In this document: piece after piece, positions 48,813 through 53,818 of the stretch
Position numbering within the stretch: the first letter of the stretch is position 1
Layout of the letters: each line of letters opens with the position of its first letter
Source: a virus
Virus record (IMG/VR): IMGVR_UViG_3300042559_000579
Coordinates: 1-53,818 of that record
Reading direction: 5' to 3' (one strand)
DNA: 53,818 nucleotides
Translations under genes and position numbers: made by a program
The notes under the pieces: model-generated
Told to the model about the DNA's origin: nothing
Seen by the model: the letters and a program-made list of their open reading frames with translations, nothing else
The model's database searches: none

Positions 48813-49472
48813 ATGGGACTGACAGCACGACAAACGGGAGGCGGCGGCGACTTCAAGCCCGTCCCCCCGGGAATGCACCTCGCACGGTGCTACCGAATCA
48901 TCGACCTCGGTTCGCAAAAGGGCGAATGGAAAGGCCAGCAGAAGATCTCTCCGAAGGTCATGATCCAGTGGGAAGTCCACAGCGAGGACGACGCCGGCAA
49001 GCCTCTGGTCACCGACAAGGGTGAACCGCTGACGATCAGCAAGAACTACACCGTGTCGCTCAGCGAGAACGCCCGCCTGCGCGTTGACCTCAAGTCCTGG
49101 CGCGGCAGGGATTTCACGCAGGAAGAGCTCAACGGCTTCCATCTGCGCAACGTGCTCGGCGCGTGGTGCATGCTGACCGTCATGAAGACCACCGGCCAGG
49201 ACAACAAGGAGTATTCCAACGTCACGGCCGTCAGCCCGGTGCCGGCCAATCTGCGCCGCATGGGGCTGCCCGAGGGCCACAACAAGACGGCCTTCTTCGA
49301 TCTCGACAACCCCGACATGGCGCTGTTCGACAGCCTGGGCGATAGGCTCAAGGCCAAGATTCAGTCCGCCCCCGAATGGCCGAAGAACTCTCCGGCCGAG
49401 CAGTACCAGCGCGAGCAGAACGCATCTGCGAAGTCGCTGGAGGAAATGGACGACGACATCCCTTTTAACTAG
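48813..49472 (+). CDS. DUF669-like single-strand DNA-binding protein
   Basis: A 219-aa beta-rich protein: GDFKPVPPGMHLARCYRIID, MIQWEVHSEDDAGKPLVTDK, ISKNYTVSLSENARLRVDL, and an acidic end with DDDIPF, the type of tail used by single-strand-binding proteins to recruit partners. Similar proteins stand beside replication and exonuclease genes in other phages. ATG at 48813 overlaps the previous stop by one base region (TGATATG). Confidence 0.7.
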   Translation: MGLTARQTGGGGDFKPVPPGMHLARCYRIIDLGSQKGEWKGQQKISPKVMIQWEVHSEDDAGKPLVTDKGEPLTISKNYTVSLSENARLRVDLKSWRGRDFTQEELNGFHLRNVLGAWCMLTVMKTTGQDNKEYSNVTAVSPVPANLRRMGLPEGHNKTAFFDLDNPDMALFDSLGDRLKAKIQSAPEWPKNSPAEQYQREQNASAKSLEEMDDDIPFN

Positions 49473-49516
49473 AACCGACCTACAATGGTCAGACCTCATA
49501 GCACAGGAGCTCTGAC

Positions 49517-49945
49517 GTGGTCGGTTCTAAGGAGTGTTTCAAGTGCAAGGCCGTCAAACCACTGGAAGGTTTCTACAAACACCCAGAAATGGCGGACGGC
49601 CATCTCAACAAATGCAAGGAGTGCGCAAAACAAGACATCGCAAACAACAGATCAAAAAACCTTGAGCGCATACGCCAATATGACCGGGAAAGATCAAAAA
49701 ACAAAGATCGACTTCGGGCATCAGCCGAAATCTCAAAAGCCTGGAGAGCCCAGGATCTCAGGAGATCAAAGGCGCATAGCGCAGTTGCAAGGGCAATTCG
49801 TTCTGGAGCGTTGGCTCGACAACCTTGTTCTTCGTGCGGAGCCGAAAAGTCTGTGGCGCATCACGAGGATTACGACCAGCCTCTGCAGGTGACTTGGCTA
49901 TGTCAACCGTGCCATGTCGCTCTTCATCGGAAGAACCGTCTCTAG
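49517..49945 (+). CDS. HNH endonuclease-like zinc protein, 142 aa
   Basis: Two zinc-binding regions: C7/C10/C33/C36 at the N-terminus and C104/C107 with C129/C132 near the end (CSSCGAEKSVAHHEDYD, WLCQPCHVALHR), containing the HH (115-116) and HxxxH (133/137) of an HNH fold. The middle is a basic helix. Base composition is lower in GC than the neighbours (43% over 49621-49680). It may be a mobile homing-type nuclease inserted in the early operon. GTG start at 49517 with CAGGAG upstream. Confidence 0.65.
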   Translation: MVGSKECFKCKAVKPLEGFYKHPEMADGHLNKCKECAKQDIANNRSKNLERIRQYDRERSKNKDRLRASAEISKAWRAQDLRRSKAHSAVARAIRSGALARQPCSSCGAEKSVAHHEDYDQPLQVTWLCQPCHVALHRKNRL

Positions 49946-49955
49946 GAGATACATG

Positions 49956-50375
49956 ATGGACTTTTCTCTCGCACTCACCCTGCTCAAGCAGGGGTACTCG
50001 GTCAGCCGCGAAGGCTGGAACGGCAAGGGCCTGTCTCTGCATCTGCAGCGCCCCGACGCCAACAGCAAGATGACGCTGCCGTACATCTACCTGGAATACC
50101 CGGCCGGCAGCGCCCGGGTGCCCTGGCTCGCCTCGCAGACCGACATGCTGTCTGACGACTGGACGGTGATCGCTCCCCAAGCCACCGCCAAGGCCCCGCA
50201 AACGGCCCAGGAGGCGCCGAAGCGCCGCGGACGACCCAAGGGTGCAGCCAGGGAGAAAACGCCCGTACAGCGCGATCCTGACGCCCCGTACGGCCGGAAG
50301 AAGGACGGCACGCCCAAGGCACCCCCCGGCCGCAAGAAGGCGGAGCCGTCAGCGCCGGCAGCACCGGCGGCCTGA
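49956..50375 (+). CDS. tad2-like: DUF2829 / Tad2-like anti-defence protein with basic tail
   Basis: A 139-aa protein. Residues 1-72 match DUF2829, the family shown to include the anti-Thoeris protein Tad2, which sequesters signalling nucleotides: FSLALTLLKQGYSVSREGWN (3-22), PYIYLEYP, and PWLASQTDMLSDDW (56-69). Residues 73-139 form a Lys/Pro/Gly tail with three basic motifs: RRGRPKG (90-96, AT-hook type), GRKKDG (113-118) and PPGRKK (123-128). Tad2 proteins I know lack such a tail. ATG at 49956 has AGGAG seven bases upstream; an ATG three bases earlier is possible. It may also act on another nucleotide signal. Confidence 0.75.
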   Translation: MDFSLALTLLKQGYSVSREGWNGKGLSLHLQRPDANSKMTLPYIYLEYPAGSARVPWLASQTDMLSDDWTVIAPQATAKAPQTAQEAPKRRGRPKGAAREKTPVQRDPDAPYGRKKDGTPKAPPGRKKAEPSAPAAPAA

Positions 50376-50386
50376 GTCGTGACACG

Positions 50387-50406
50387 GGGGGCTTCGGCCC
50401 CCTTTT
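50387..50406 (+). terminator. UUCG-loop hairpin, copy 3, with T-run
   Basis: GGGGGC-TTCG-GCCCCC followed by four T. The same core as the two leftward copies, here with a T-run, so a better candidate terminator. It lies between the Tad2-like gene and the 83-aa gene. Confidence 0.75.
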
Positions 50407-50423
50407 GCTGAGGAGTACAGCGA

Positions 50424-50675
50424 ATGGACAAAGACTTCTGCAAGCCGTCAACGACGGGAGAACACGAATGGAAGCCGTGGTTTTCGGGCGGCCACAAATG
50501 CATTTACTGCAGGCAGGAGTGGCTCCCCGCTGAGCCCTGCGTCGATCCCGACGAGATCGAAGCGCACCGGTTTGTCGAGCCTGAGCCTGAGCCGCTGTGG
50601 CCCAAGGTTGTGGGCGTGGTCATTGCGATCATCCTGATTGGTCTGGTGTTCGGTCCTGTGGGGGTGATCAAGTGA
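50424..50675 (+). CDS. small protein with zinc site and membrane span, 83 aa
   Basis: The N-terminal half contains CKPSTTGEHEWKPW and GHKCIYCRQEWLP, a likely zinc site. The C-terminal third is one transmembrane helix (LWPKVVGVVIAIILIGLVFG). GAGGAG precedes the ATG. Function unknown; its early timing suggests interaction with the host envelope. Confidence 0.65.
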   Translation: MDKDFCKPSTTGEHEWKPWFSGGHKCIYCRQEWLPAEPCVDPDEIEAHRFVEPEPEPLWPKVVGVVIAIILIGLVFGPVGVIK

Positions 50676-51112
50676 GCGCCATCACCATTGACCGCGCACT
50701 GCTGGAGCAGGCGCTGGAGGCGTTGGAGCCCATGCAAAACAATAGGGACGACACAGCCATCCAACGTGCCATCACCGCCCTCCGCGCCGCGCTGGCGCAG
50801 CAGGAGCAGGCAACTGGTAAGGATTCCTTACAAGTTGAGTTCAAAGGAGGGGGGCAGATTGCCACCCCCCTTCAACTGACTACCGATGATCTGGCGTGGC
50901 TTGAAACCCGCCGTCTTGTGCGGATTTGGAAGGAGCTTGGGCAGATACGGTGGACCGGCGCTGATCAAGGCTGGGACAGGGCAATTGAGGCTGTGCGTGC
51001 GCGGCTGGACAAGGAGTGCCAAGACGTCTTGGCATGGAAAGAGAAGGTGGAAGCCAGCGGACAAACCGCTGCGCAACTGTTGCAAAAACTGCAAGGGATG
51101 AAAGATGACTGA
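50672..51112 (+). CDS. hypothetical protein, 146 aa, GTG start
   Basis: Begins with an ALLEQALEALEPM helix and contains AITALRAALAQQEQ, a helix pair that occurs in the next gene as well through a 34-bp repeat. The later part is helical and acidic. GTG at 50672 overlaps the previous stop as GTGA. No function known. Confidence 0.55.
   Translation: MSAITIDRALLEQALEALEPMQNNRDDTAIQRAITALRAALAQQEQATGKDSLQVEFKGGGQIATPLQLTTDDLAWLETRRLVRIWKELGQIRWTGADQGWDRAIEAVRARLDKECQDVLAWKEKVEASGQTAAQLLQKLQGMKDD
50777..50810 (+). repeat. 34-bp direct repeat, copy A
   Basis: An identical 34-bp sequence encoding an ALRAALAQQEQ segment occurs here and at 51189-51222, in two adjacent genes in the same codon phase. 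It suggests a shared module exchanged or copied between the genes. Confidence 0.8.
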
Positions 51113-51500
51113 CCTGAGAGAAACCGCACAGCAGTTTGTGAGCGACTACGAGAACGGCGATCTGGGAGACCTGAAGCACTACGCCCGCGCCCTCCGCGCC
51201 GCGCTGGCGCAGCAGGAGCAGGAGCCGGTGGCGTGGGTAGATGAGGCGTCCATTGCGTGGTTGGCTGAACATCCTCGCGGGATCATCACTACGCGCCTTG
51301 TAAAGCAGAAATCGCCTGAGCGCCAGATGGCCATGTATGCCGAACCACCCCGCCGCGAGTGGCAGTCGTTGAGCGAGGAGGAGATCTGGAAAGACGACCG
51401 GATCATGGCCGAAAACGCACGCTGCGGATTGATGATGTCCGACCTGTCAGCACTGGCCCGCGCCATCGAGGTCAAGCTGAAGGAGAAGAACAATGGCTGA
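51105..51500 (+). CDS. hypothetical protein, 131 aa
   Basis: Helical start (TDLRETAQQFVSDYENG), then RALRAALAQQEQEPVAWVDE, whose first part is the shared repeat, then a mixed domain with WLAEHPRGIITTRLV. The family with ALRAALAQ...EPVAWV is common in phage small genes, unnamed. ATG overlaps the previous gene by eight bases. Confidence 0.55.
   Translation: MTDLRETAQQFVSDYENGDLGDLKHYARALRAALAQQEQEPVAWVDEASIAWLAEHPRGIITTRLVKQKSPERQMAMYAEPPRREWQSLSEEEIWKDDRIMAENARCGLMMSDLSALARAIEVKLKEKNNG
51189..51222 (+). repeat. 34-bp direct repeat, copy B
   Basis: Second copy of the repeat at 50777-50810, 412 bp downstream, preserving phase and encoded peptide. Confidence 0.8.
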
Positions 51501-51717
51501 CAAACCTACCGCCCTGCGGCTGGCTGACAGACTGCAATGCAATGTGAGCCGCGGCATTCACTGGGACGCCGCCTCCGAACTGCGCCGGCTGCACGCGGTG
51601 AATCAGGAACTGCTGGAGGCGTTGAAGGACTTGACCACTGCGCAGGATTTAAACGCATACGGTATGGCTTTGCATAACGCCCGCGCCGCCATCGCCAAAG
51701 CGAAGGGGCAAGCATGA
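51493..51717 (+). CDS. hypothetical protein, 74 aa
   Basis: A helical protein (ALRLADRLQCN, AASELRRLHAVNQELLEALK, AYGMALHNARAAIAKAKG). Related to common small early-phage proteins with ALRLAD...LRRLH motifs, with no assigned role. It overlaps the previous gene by eight bases and the next gene by ATGA. Confidence 0.55.
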   Translation: MADKPTALRLADRLQCNVSRGIHWDAASELRRLHAVNQELLEALKDLTTAQDLNAYGMALHNARAAIAKAKGQA

Positions 51718-51797
51718 AACTCCGCGCCTTTCTGCGCGGCTTCTCCAACGGACTAGCACTGCTGCCGCTGTGGCGGTGGATTAGGGGGAAGACATGA
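51714..51797 (+). CDS. tiny basic protein, 27 aa
   Basis: Begins MKLRAFLRGFSNGLALLPLW and ends in a short basic tail with RGKT; a hydrophobic/basic amphipathic peptide. ATGA junctions link it to both neighbours, supporting real translation. A small membrane-active or host-target peptide is possible. Confidence 0.45.
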   Translation: MKLRAFLRGFSNGLALLPLWRWIRGKT

Positions 51798-52018
51798 AAC
51801 TCACCCCGTGGTTCCCGCCTGATGTCAAGCCTGTGAGGGTGGGGGTGTATCAGAGCAAGGAACTATTTTTGTCGTGGTATCGCTACTGGGACGGCGAGTA
51901 CTGGCACTTCGGAGGTTCAACGCCTATTGAGGCAAAGAGTCATGCCAATACGCCCGGTAGTCGTTTGGAAGAAACGCCGCCAGAACCTTGGCGCGGACTA
52001 GCGGAGGAACCAAAATGA
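51794..52018 (+). CDS. small conserved phage protein, 74 aa
   Basis: Beta-rich: TPWFPPDVKPVRVGVYQSKE, LSWYRYWDGEYWHFGG. The pattern WFPPDxxPVRxGVY...YRYWDG is one I have seen in early phage genes without assigned function. ATGA coupled on both sides. Confidence 0.6.
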   Translation: MKLTPWFPPDVKPVRVGVYQSKELFLSWYRYWDGEYWHFGGSTPIEAKSHANTPGSRLEETPPEPWRGLAEEPK

Positions 52019-52257
52019 CCCGAGAAGACATCCTGCGCATGGCGAGGGAAGCTGCTACTGAAGATGGTTCAATCAGTCGTGACGACGGAAAAAACATTGT
52101 GCTATACGCAGTCAAAACGACGCAATTCCTAGAACGCTTCGCCGCCATCGTCGCCGCAGCAGAACGCGCTGCCTGCGCCGACATCTGCGACCAACACGCA
52201 AGCATTGAAGGCATTGCGCAGCGGTGCGCAGCGGAGATCAGGGCGAGGAACAAATGA
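52015..52257 (+). CDS. small conserved phage protein, 80 aa
   Basis: Begins MTREDILRMAREAATEDG; then FLERFAAIVAAAERAACADI with CDQHASIEGI and AAEIRARNK. This helical pattern (TREDIxRMAREA...LERFAxxVAAAER) is common among phages, without a known function. ATG at 52015 overlaps the previous stop as ATGA. Confidence 0.6.
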   Translation: MTREDILRMAREAATEDGSISRDDGKNIVLYAVKTTQFLERFAAIVAAAERAACADICDQHASIEGIAQRCAAEIRARNK

Positions 52258-52421
52258 GACGCCGCATTCGCAAGATCAAAAACCACCTGTATCCCTGGTA
52301 CGTCTACGCCGCAAGACAGCGCAGGAGGTGGGCATCTGTGCGGGCCAACATGAAGCGCATGAGTGACGCGATGAGAGAAGCATACGCCAAGGCGCGGGCT
52401 GGAATGGCGGGGTTGACATGA
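52254..52421 (+). CDS. small Arg-rich protein, 55 aa
   Basis: Highly basic (MRRRIRKIKNHLYPWYVYAA, later RQRRRWASVRANMKRMSD), helical. It could bind nucleic acid or membranes. ATGA coupled. Confidence 0.5.
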   Translation: MRRRIRKIKNHLYPWYVYAARQRRRWASVRANMKRMSDAMREAYAKARAGMAGLT

Positions 52422-52513
52422 CCACCATCCACTATTGGTGCCCGCTGCATCGGGCGTATGTGCAACGGACAGTGCCAACGGAGTTGGCGTTTAGATTGGC
52501 GGGGATGACATGA
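52418..52513 (+). CDS. tiny protein, 31 aa
   Basis: Begins MTTIHYWCPLHRAYVQRTVP and ends with AFRLAGMT; too short for any claim. ATGA at both ends is its main support. C and H residues are present but do not form a clear metal site. Confidence 0.45.
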   Translation: MTTIHYWCPLHRAYVQRTVPTELAFRLAGMT

Positions 52514-52701
52514 CCTACCTACCCAATGATGTGGCCCGTTGCGCCGGGGCACACAAGCCCGAGTGCGAGGACTGCCTGAGAAATATCAAGGTCAGCCCGC
52601 TGCACCCCGACGCATTCCGCTCTGTTTGGATTGGCCCGTGGGTGCTGGATACGCCTTGCGTATCGAGGATGACAGATGCCGCGCAGCAGCCGTCCTCGTA
52701 A
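52510..52701 (+). CDS. small Cys-rich protein, 63 aa
   Basis: Contains RCAGAHKPECEDCLR (three Cys with a His), then WIGPWVLDTPCVSRM. Similar CxGxxxxECxxCLR proteins occur in early phage operons, unnamed. ATGA coupled at its start. Confidence 0.55.
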   Translation: MTYLPNDVARCAGAHKPECEDCLRNIKVSPLHPDAFRSVWIGPWVLDTPCVSRMTDAAQQPSS

Positions 52702-53146
52702 GGCCTACCGCCCCCGGGGGGTGAACCCCCAGGCTCATGTGGTGGCGCTGACAGGCGCGGCCCTGCTGTCGCTTGACGACCGAACGGTGTGGGCGCTGGA
52801 GCTCGACGATGCGATCACGTCTGTCGGCCGCGGGAAAGCCACGCTGGAGCAGTGGGACGCCATCTTCGCCGCCGCTGCCCTGGCCGAGCAACTCGTGATC
52901 GACCGGCTGGCAAAAGACACCCAGGGCGTCATCAAGGCAGCGCATCAGGCGTGCGTCGACATCCTCACCCGCACCGGCACTCGGGCCGTCCGTGCCGGCG
53001 AACTCGCCGCCTTGCGCGACCTGCAGGCAAGCTGGGTAGACCTGCTGGCCGACCTCACCCACAGTCAGAAATTCCAAGCCGAGGAGCGCATAGCCATGCG
53101 CAAGAAGCTACCAACCAACCTCAAGGTGCCCCAACCATGTCCCTGA
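52676..53146 (+). CDS. hypothetical protein, 156 aa
   Basis: Helical, with a basic start (MPRSSRPRKAYRPRG) and a helical bundle (TLEQWDAIFAAAALAEQLVI, RLAKDTQGVIKAAHQACVDI, LRDLQASWVDLLADLTHSQK). Overlaps both neighbours. Located before the exonuclease gene, possibly a partner; this is inference. Confidence 0.55.
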   Translation: MPRSSRPRKAYRPRGVNPQAHVVALTGAALLSLDDRTVWALELDDAITSVGRGKATLEQWDAIFAAAALAEQLVIDRLAKDTQGVIKAAHQACVDILTRTGTRAVRAGELAALRDLQASWVDLLADLTHSQKFQAEERIAMRKKLPTNLKVPQPCP

Positions 53147-53818
53147 TTGCCTCCCACGCCGCAGAGTCCGGCCACTGGTACGCCCGCAACGGAGATCCGA
53201 CCTACAAGATGCTCGGAGCCAACGGCAAGCTCCGCCCAACGACGCTCAGAGACGCTCGGAAGCACAACCTCGTACCCTCGGTCACGACGATCATCAACGT
53301 CGCAGCCAAGCCCGGTCTAGACCGCTGGAAACAGGAGCAGGTGCTGCTGGCTGCCCTGACGCTTCCCAAGGTCGACGCCGAGGCCGACGACGAGTACATC
53401 TCCCGCATCCTGGACGACTCCAAGGATGCTGCCCGATCCGCCGCGGACGCCGGCACCGACATCCACGCGTCGATCGAGGCGTTCTACCGAGGCGAGCCCC
53501 GAGACAGGCACCAAGAGCACGTCCAGGGCTTCCACAAGGCGCTTGAAGGCCTCTTCGGCATGCAGCCCTGGGCGGCCGAGCGATCGTTCGCCCATGAGGC
53601 TGGATTCGGCGGGAAACTGGATCTGCACGCCCCCGGCTTCGTGGTCGACGTCAAGACCAAGGAGTTCACCGATCCGTCCAAGGTCGACGGGTACGACGAG
53701 CACCTGATGCAGCTTGCCGCCTACCGGGTCGGCATGGGCATGCCAGAGGCGAGATGCGCCAACGCGTTCGTCTCTCGATCAGTTCCCGGCCTGTGCGTCT
53801 TCAAGGAGTGGACGCAGG
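53137..53818 (+). CDS. RecB/Cas4-type PD-(D/E)XK exonuclease, cut by window edge
   Basis: The first 227 residues of a protein open at the right edge. The nuclease core is FGGKLDLHAPGF (GxxD), then VVDVKTKEF (DxK, with K after the strand), followed by MQLAAYRVG (QxxxY), the RecB-family order. It likely degrades DNA ends for recombination together with the single-strand-binding protein. An N-terminal SxxTTII-type region lies at about 45-60. It overlaps the previous gene by ten bases. Confidence 0.8.
   Translation, partial: MSLIASHAAESGHWYARNGDPTYKMLGANGKLRPTTLRDARKHNLVPSVTTIINVAAKPGLDRWKQEQVLLAALTLPKVDAEADDEYISRILDDSKDAARSAADAGTDIHASIEAFYRGEPRDRHQEHVQGFHKALEGLFGMQPWAAERSFAHEAGFGGKLDLHAPGFVVDVKTKEFTDPSKVDGYDEHLMQLAAYRVGMGMPEARCANAFVSRSVPGLCVFKEWTQ

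Noticed and set aside
48549-49499. 316-aa minus-strand open frame opposite the single-strand-binding gene
   Set aside because: The plus-strand protein has a clear domain and acidic tail; the minus frame is a by-product of high GC.

Overview
This 53.8-kb window is almost all of a tailed double-stranded DNA phage genome (Caudoviricetes). Short genes overlap head to tail, mostly through ATGA, GTGA or TGATG junctions. The gene set is a terminase, a portal, an HK97-type capsid, connectors, fibres, a lysis cassette and DNA-metabolism genes. No integrase, tRNA or plasmid partition gene is visible. Several features point to podovirus-like morphology: an 849-aa portal, two gp4-like adaptors, a P22 gp10-like hub, no recognisable tail-tube or sheath genes, and a block of large ejection-type virion proteins including a lytic transglycosylase. 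Most genes are GC-rich with GC-rich third codon positions. That fits a high-GC proteobacterial host, and the DUF1376 and YdaS-like proteins are compatible with Burkholderiales, but the host is an inference.

Layout. Two small rightward genes (60-478) meet the leftward block in a shared CTAG that holds both stop codons. The leftward block runs from about 48.4 kb down to 475. Read in its own direction it begins with a Cro/YdaS-like regulator, two DUF1376 replication proteins and a recombination set (RuvC-like resolvase, Ref-like HNH nuclease). A run of small genes at 40.1-44.7 kb follows; it carries several hairpin-plus-promoter units. Next come the small terminase, two HTH proteins, the large terminase, a 1491-aa multidomain protein, portal, GroES-like co-chaperonin, scaffold-like protein, capsid and decoration proteins, adaptors and fibres. 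A holin/endolysin cassette, a gp10-like hub, a 2259-aa repeat protein and three further internal-type virion proteins close the block. The rightward early operon (48545 to the right edge) encodes a DUF669-like single-strand-binding protein, an HNH protein, a DUF2829/Tad2-like anti-defence protein with an AT-hook-like tail, about ten very small proteins and a RecB/Cas4-type exonuclease cut by the window edge. If the genome is circularly permuted, the two genes at the left edge are probably the end of this operon.

How it works together. A divergent promoter region at 48.43-48.54 kb appears to fire the early operon rightward and the replication/recombination genes leftward. Promoter-like sites with -35 TTGnnn and -10 TACA(C/G/A)T recur at 41-45 kb. 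Packaging, morphogenesis and lysis genes follow as one long leftward block with almost no intergenic space. Three copies of a stable UUCG-loop hairpin lie between genes, always in the sense direction.

Most unusual items: a plus-strand chain of four hairpins ending in T6 inside the leftward block (44206-44337), a candidate non-coding RNA; a Tad2-like protein with a basic AT-hook-like tail; a 1491-aa virion-associated protein with a possible ADP-ribosyltransferase-like domain and an AT-richer insert; repeats resembling an origin inside the replication gene (47356-47473); and a giant protein built of 8 x 74-aa and 6 x 69-aa repeats.
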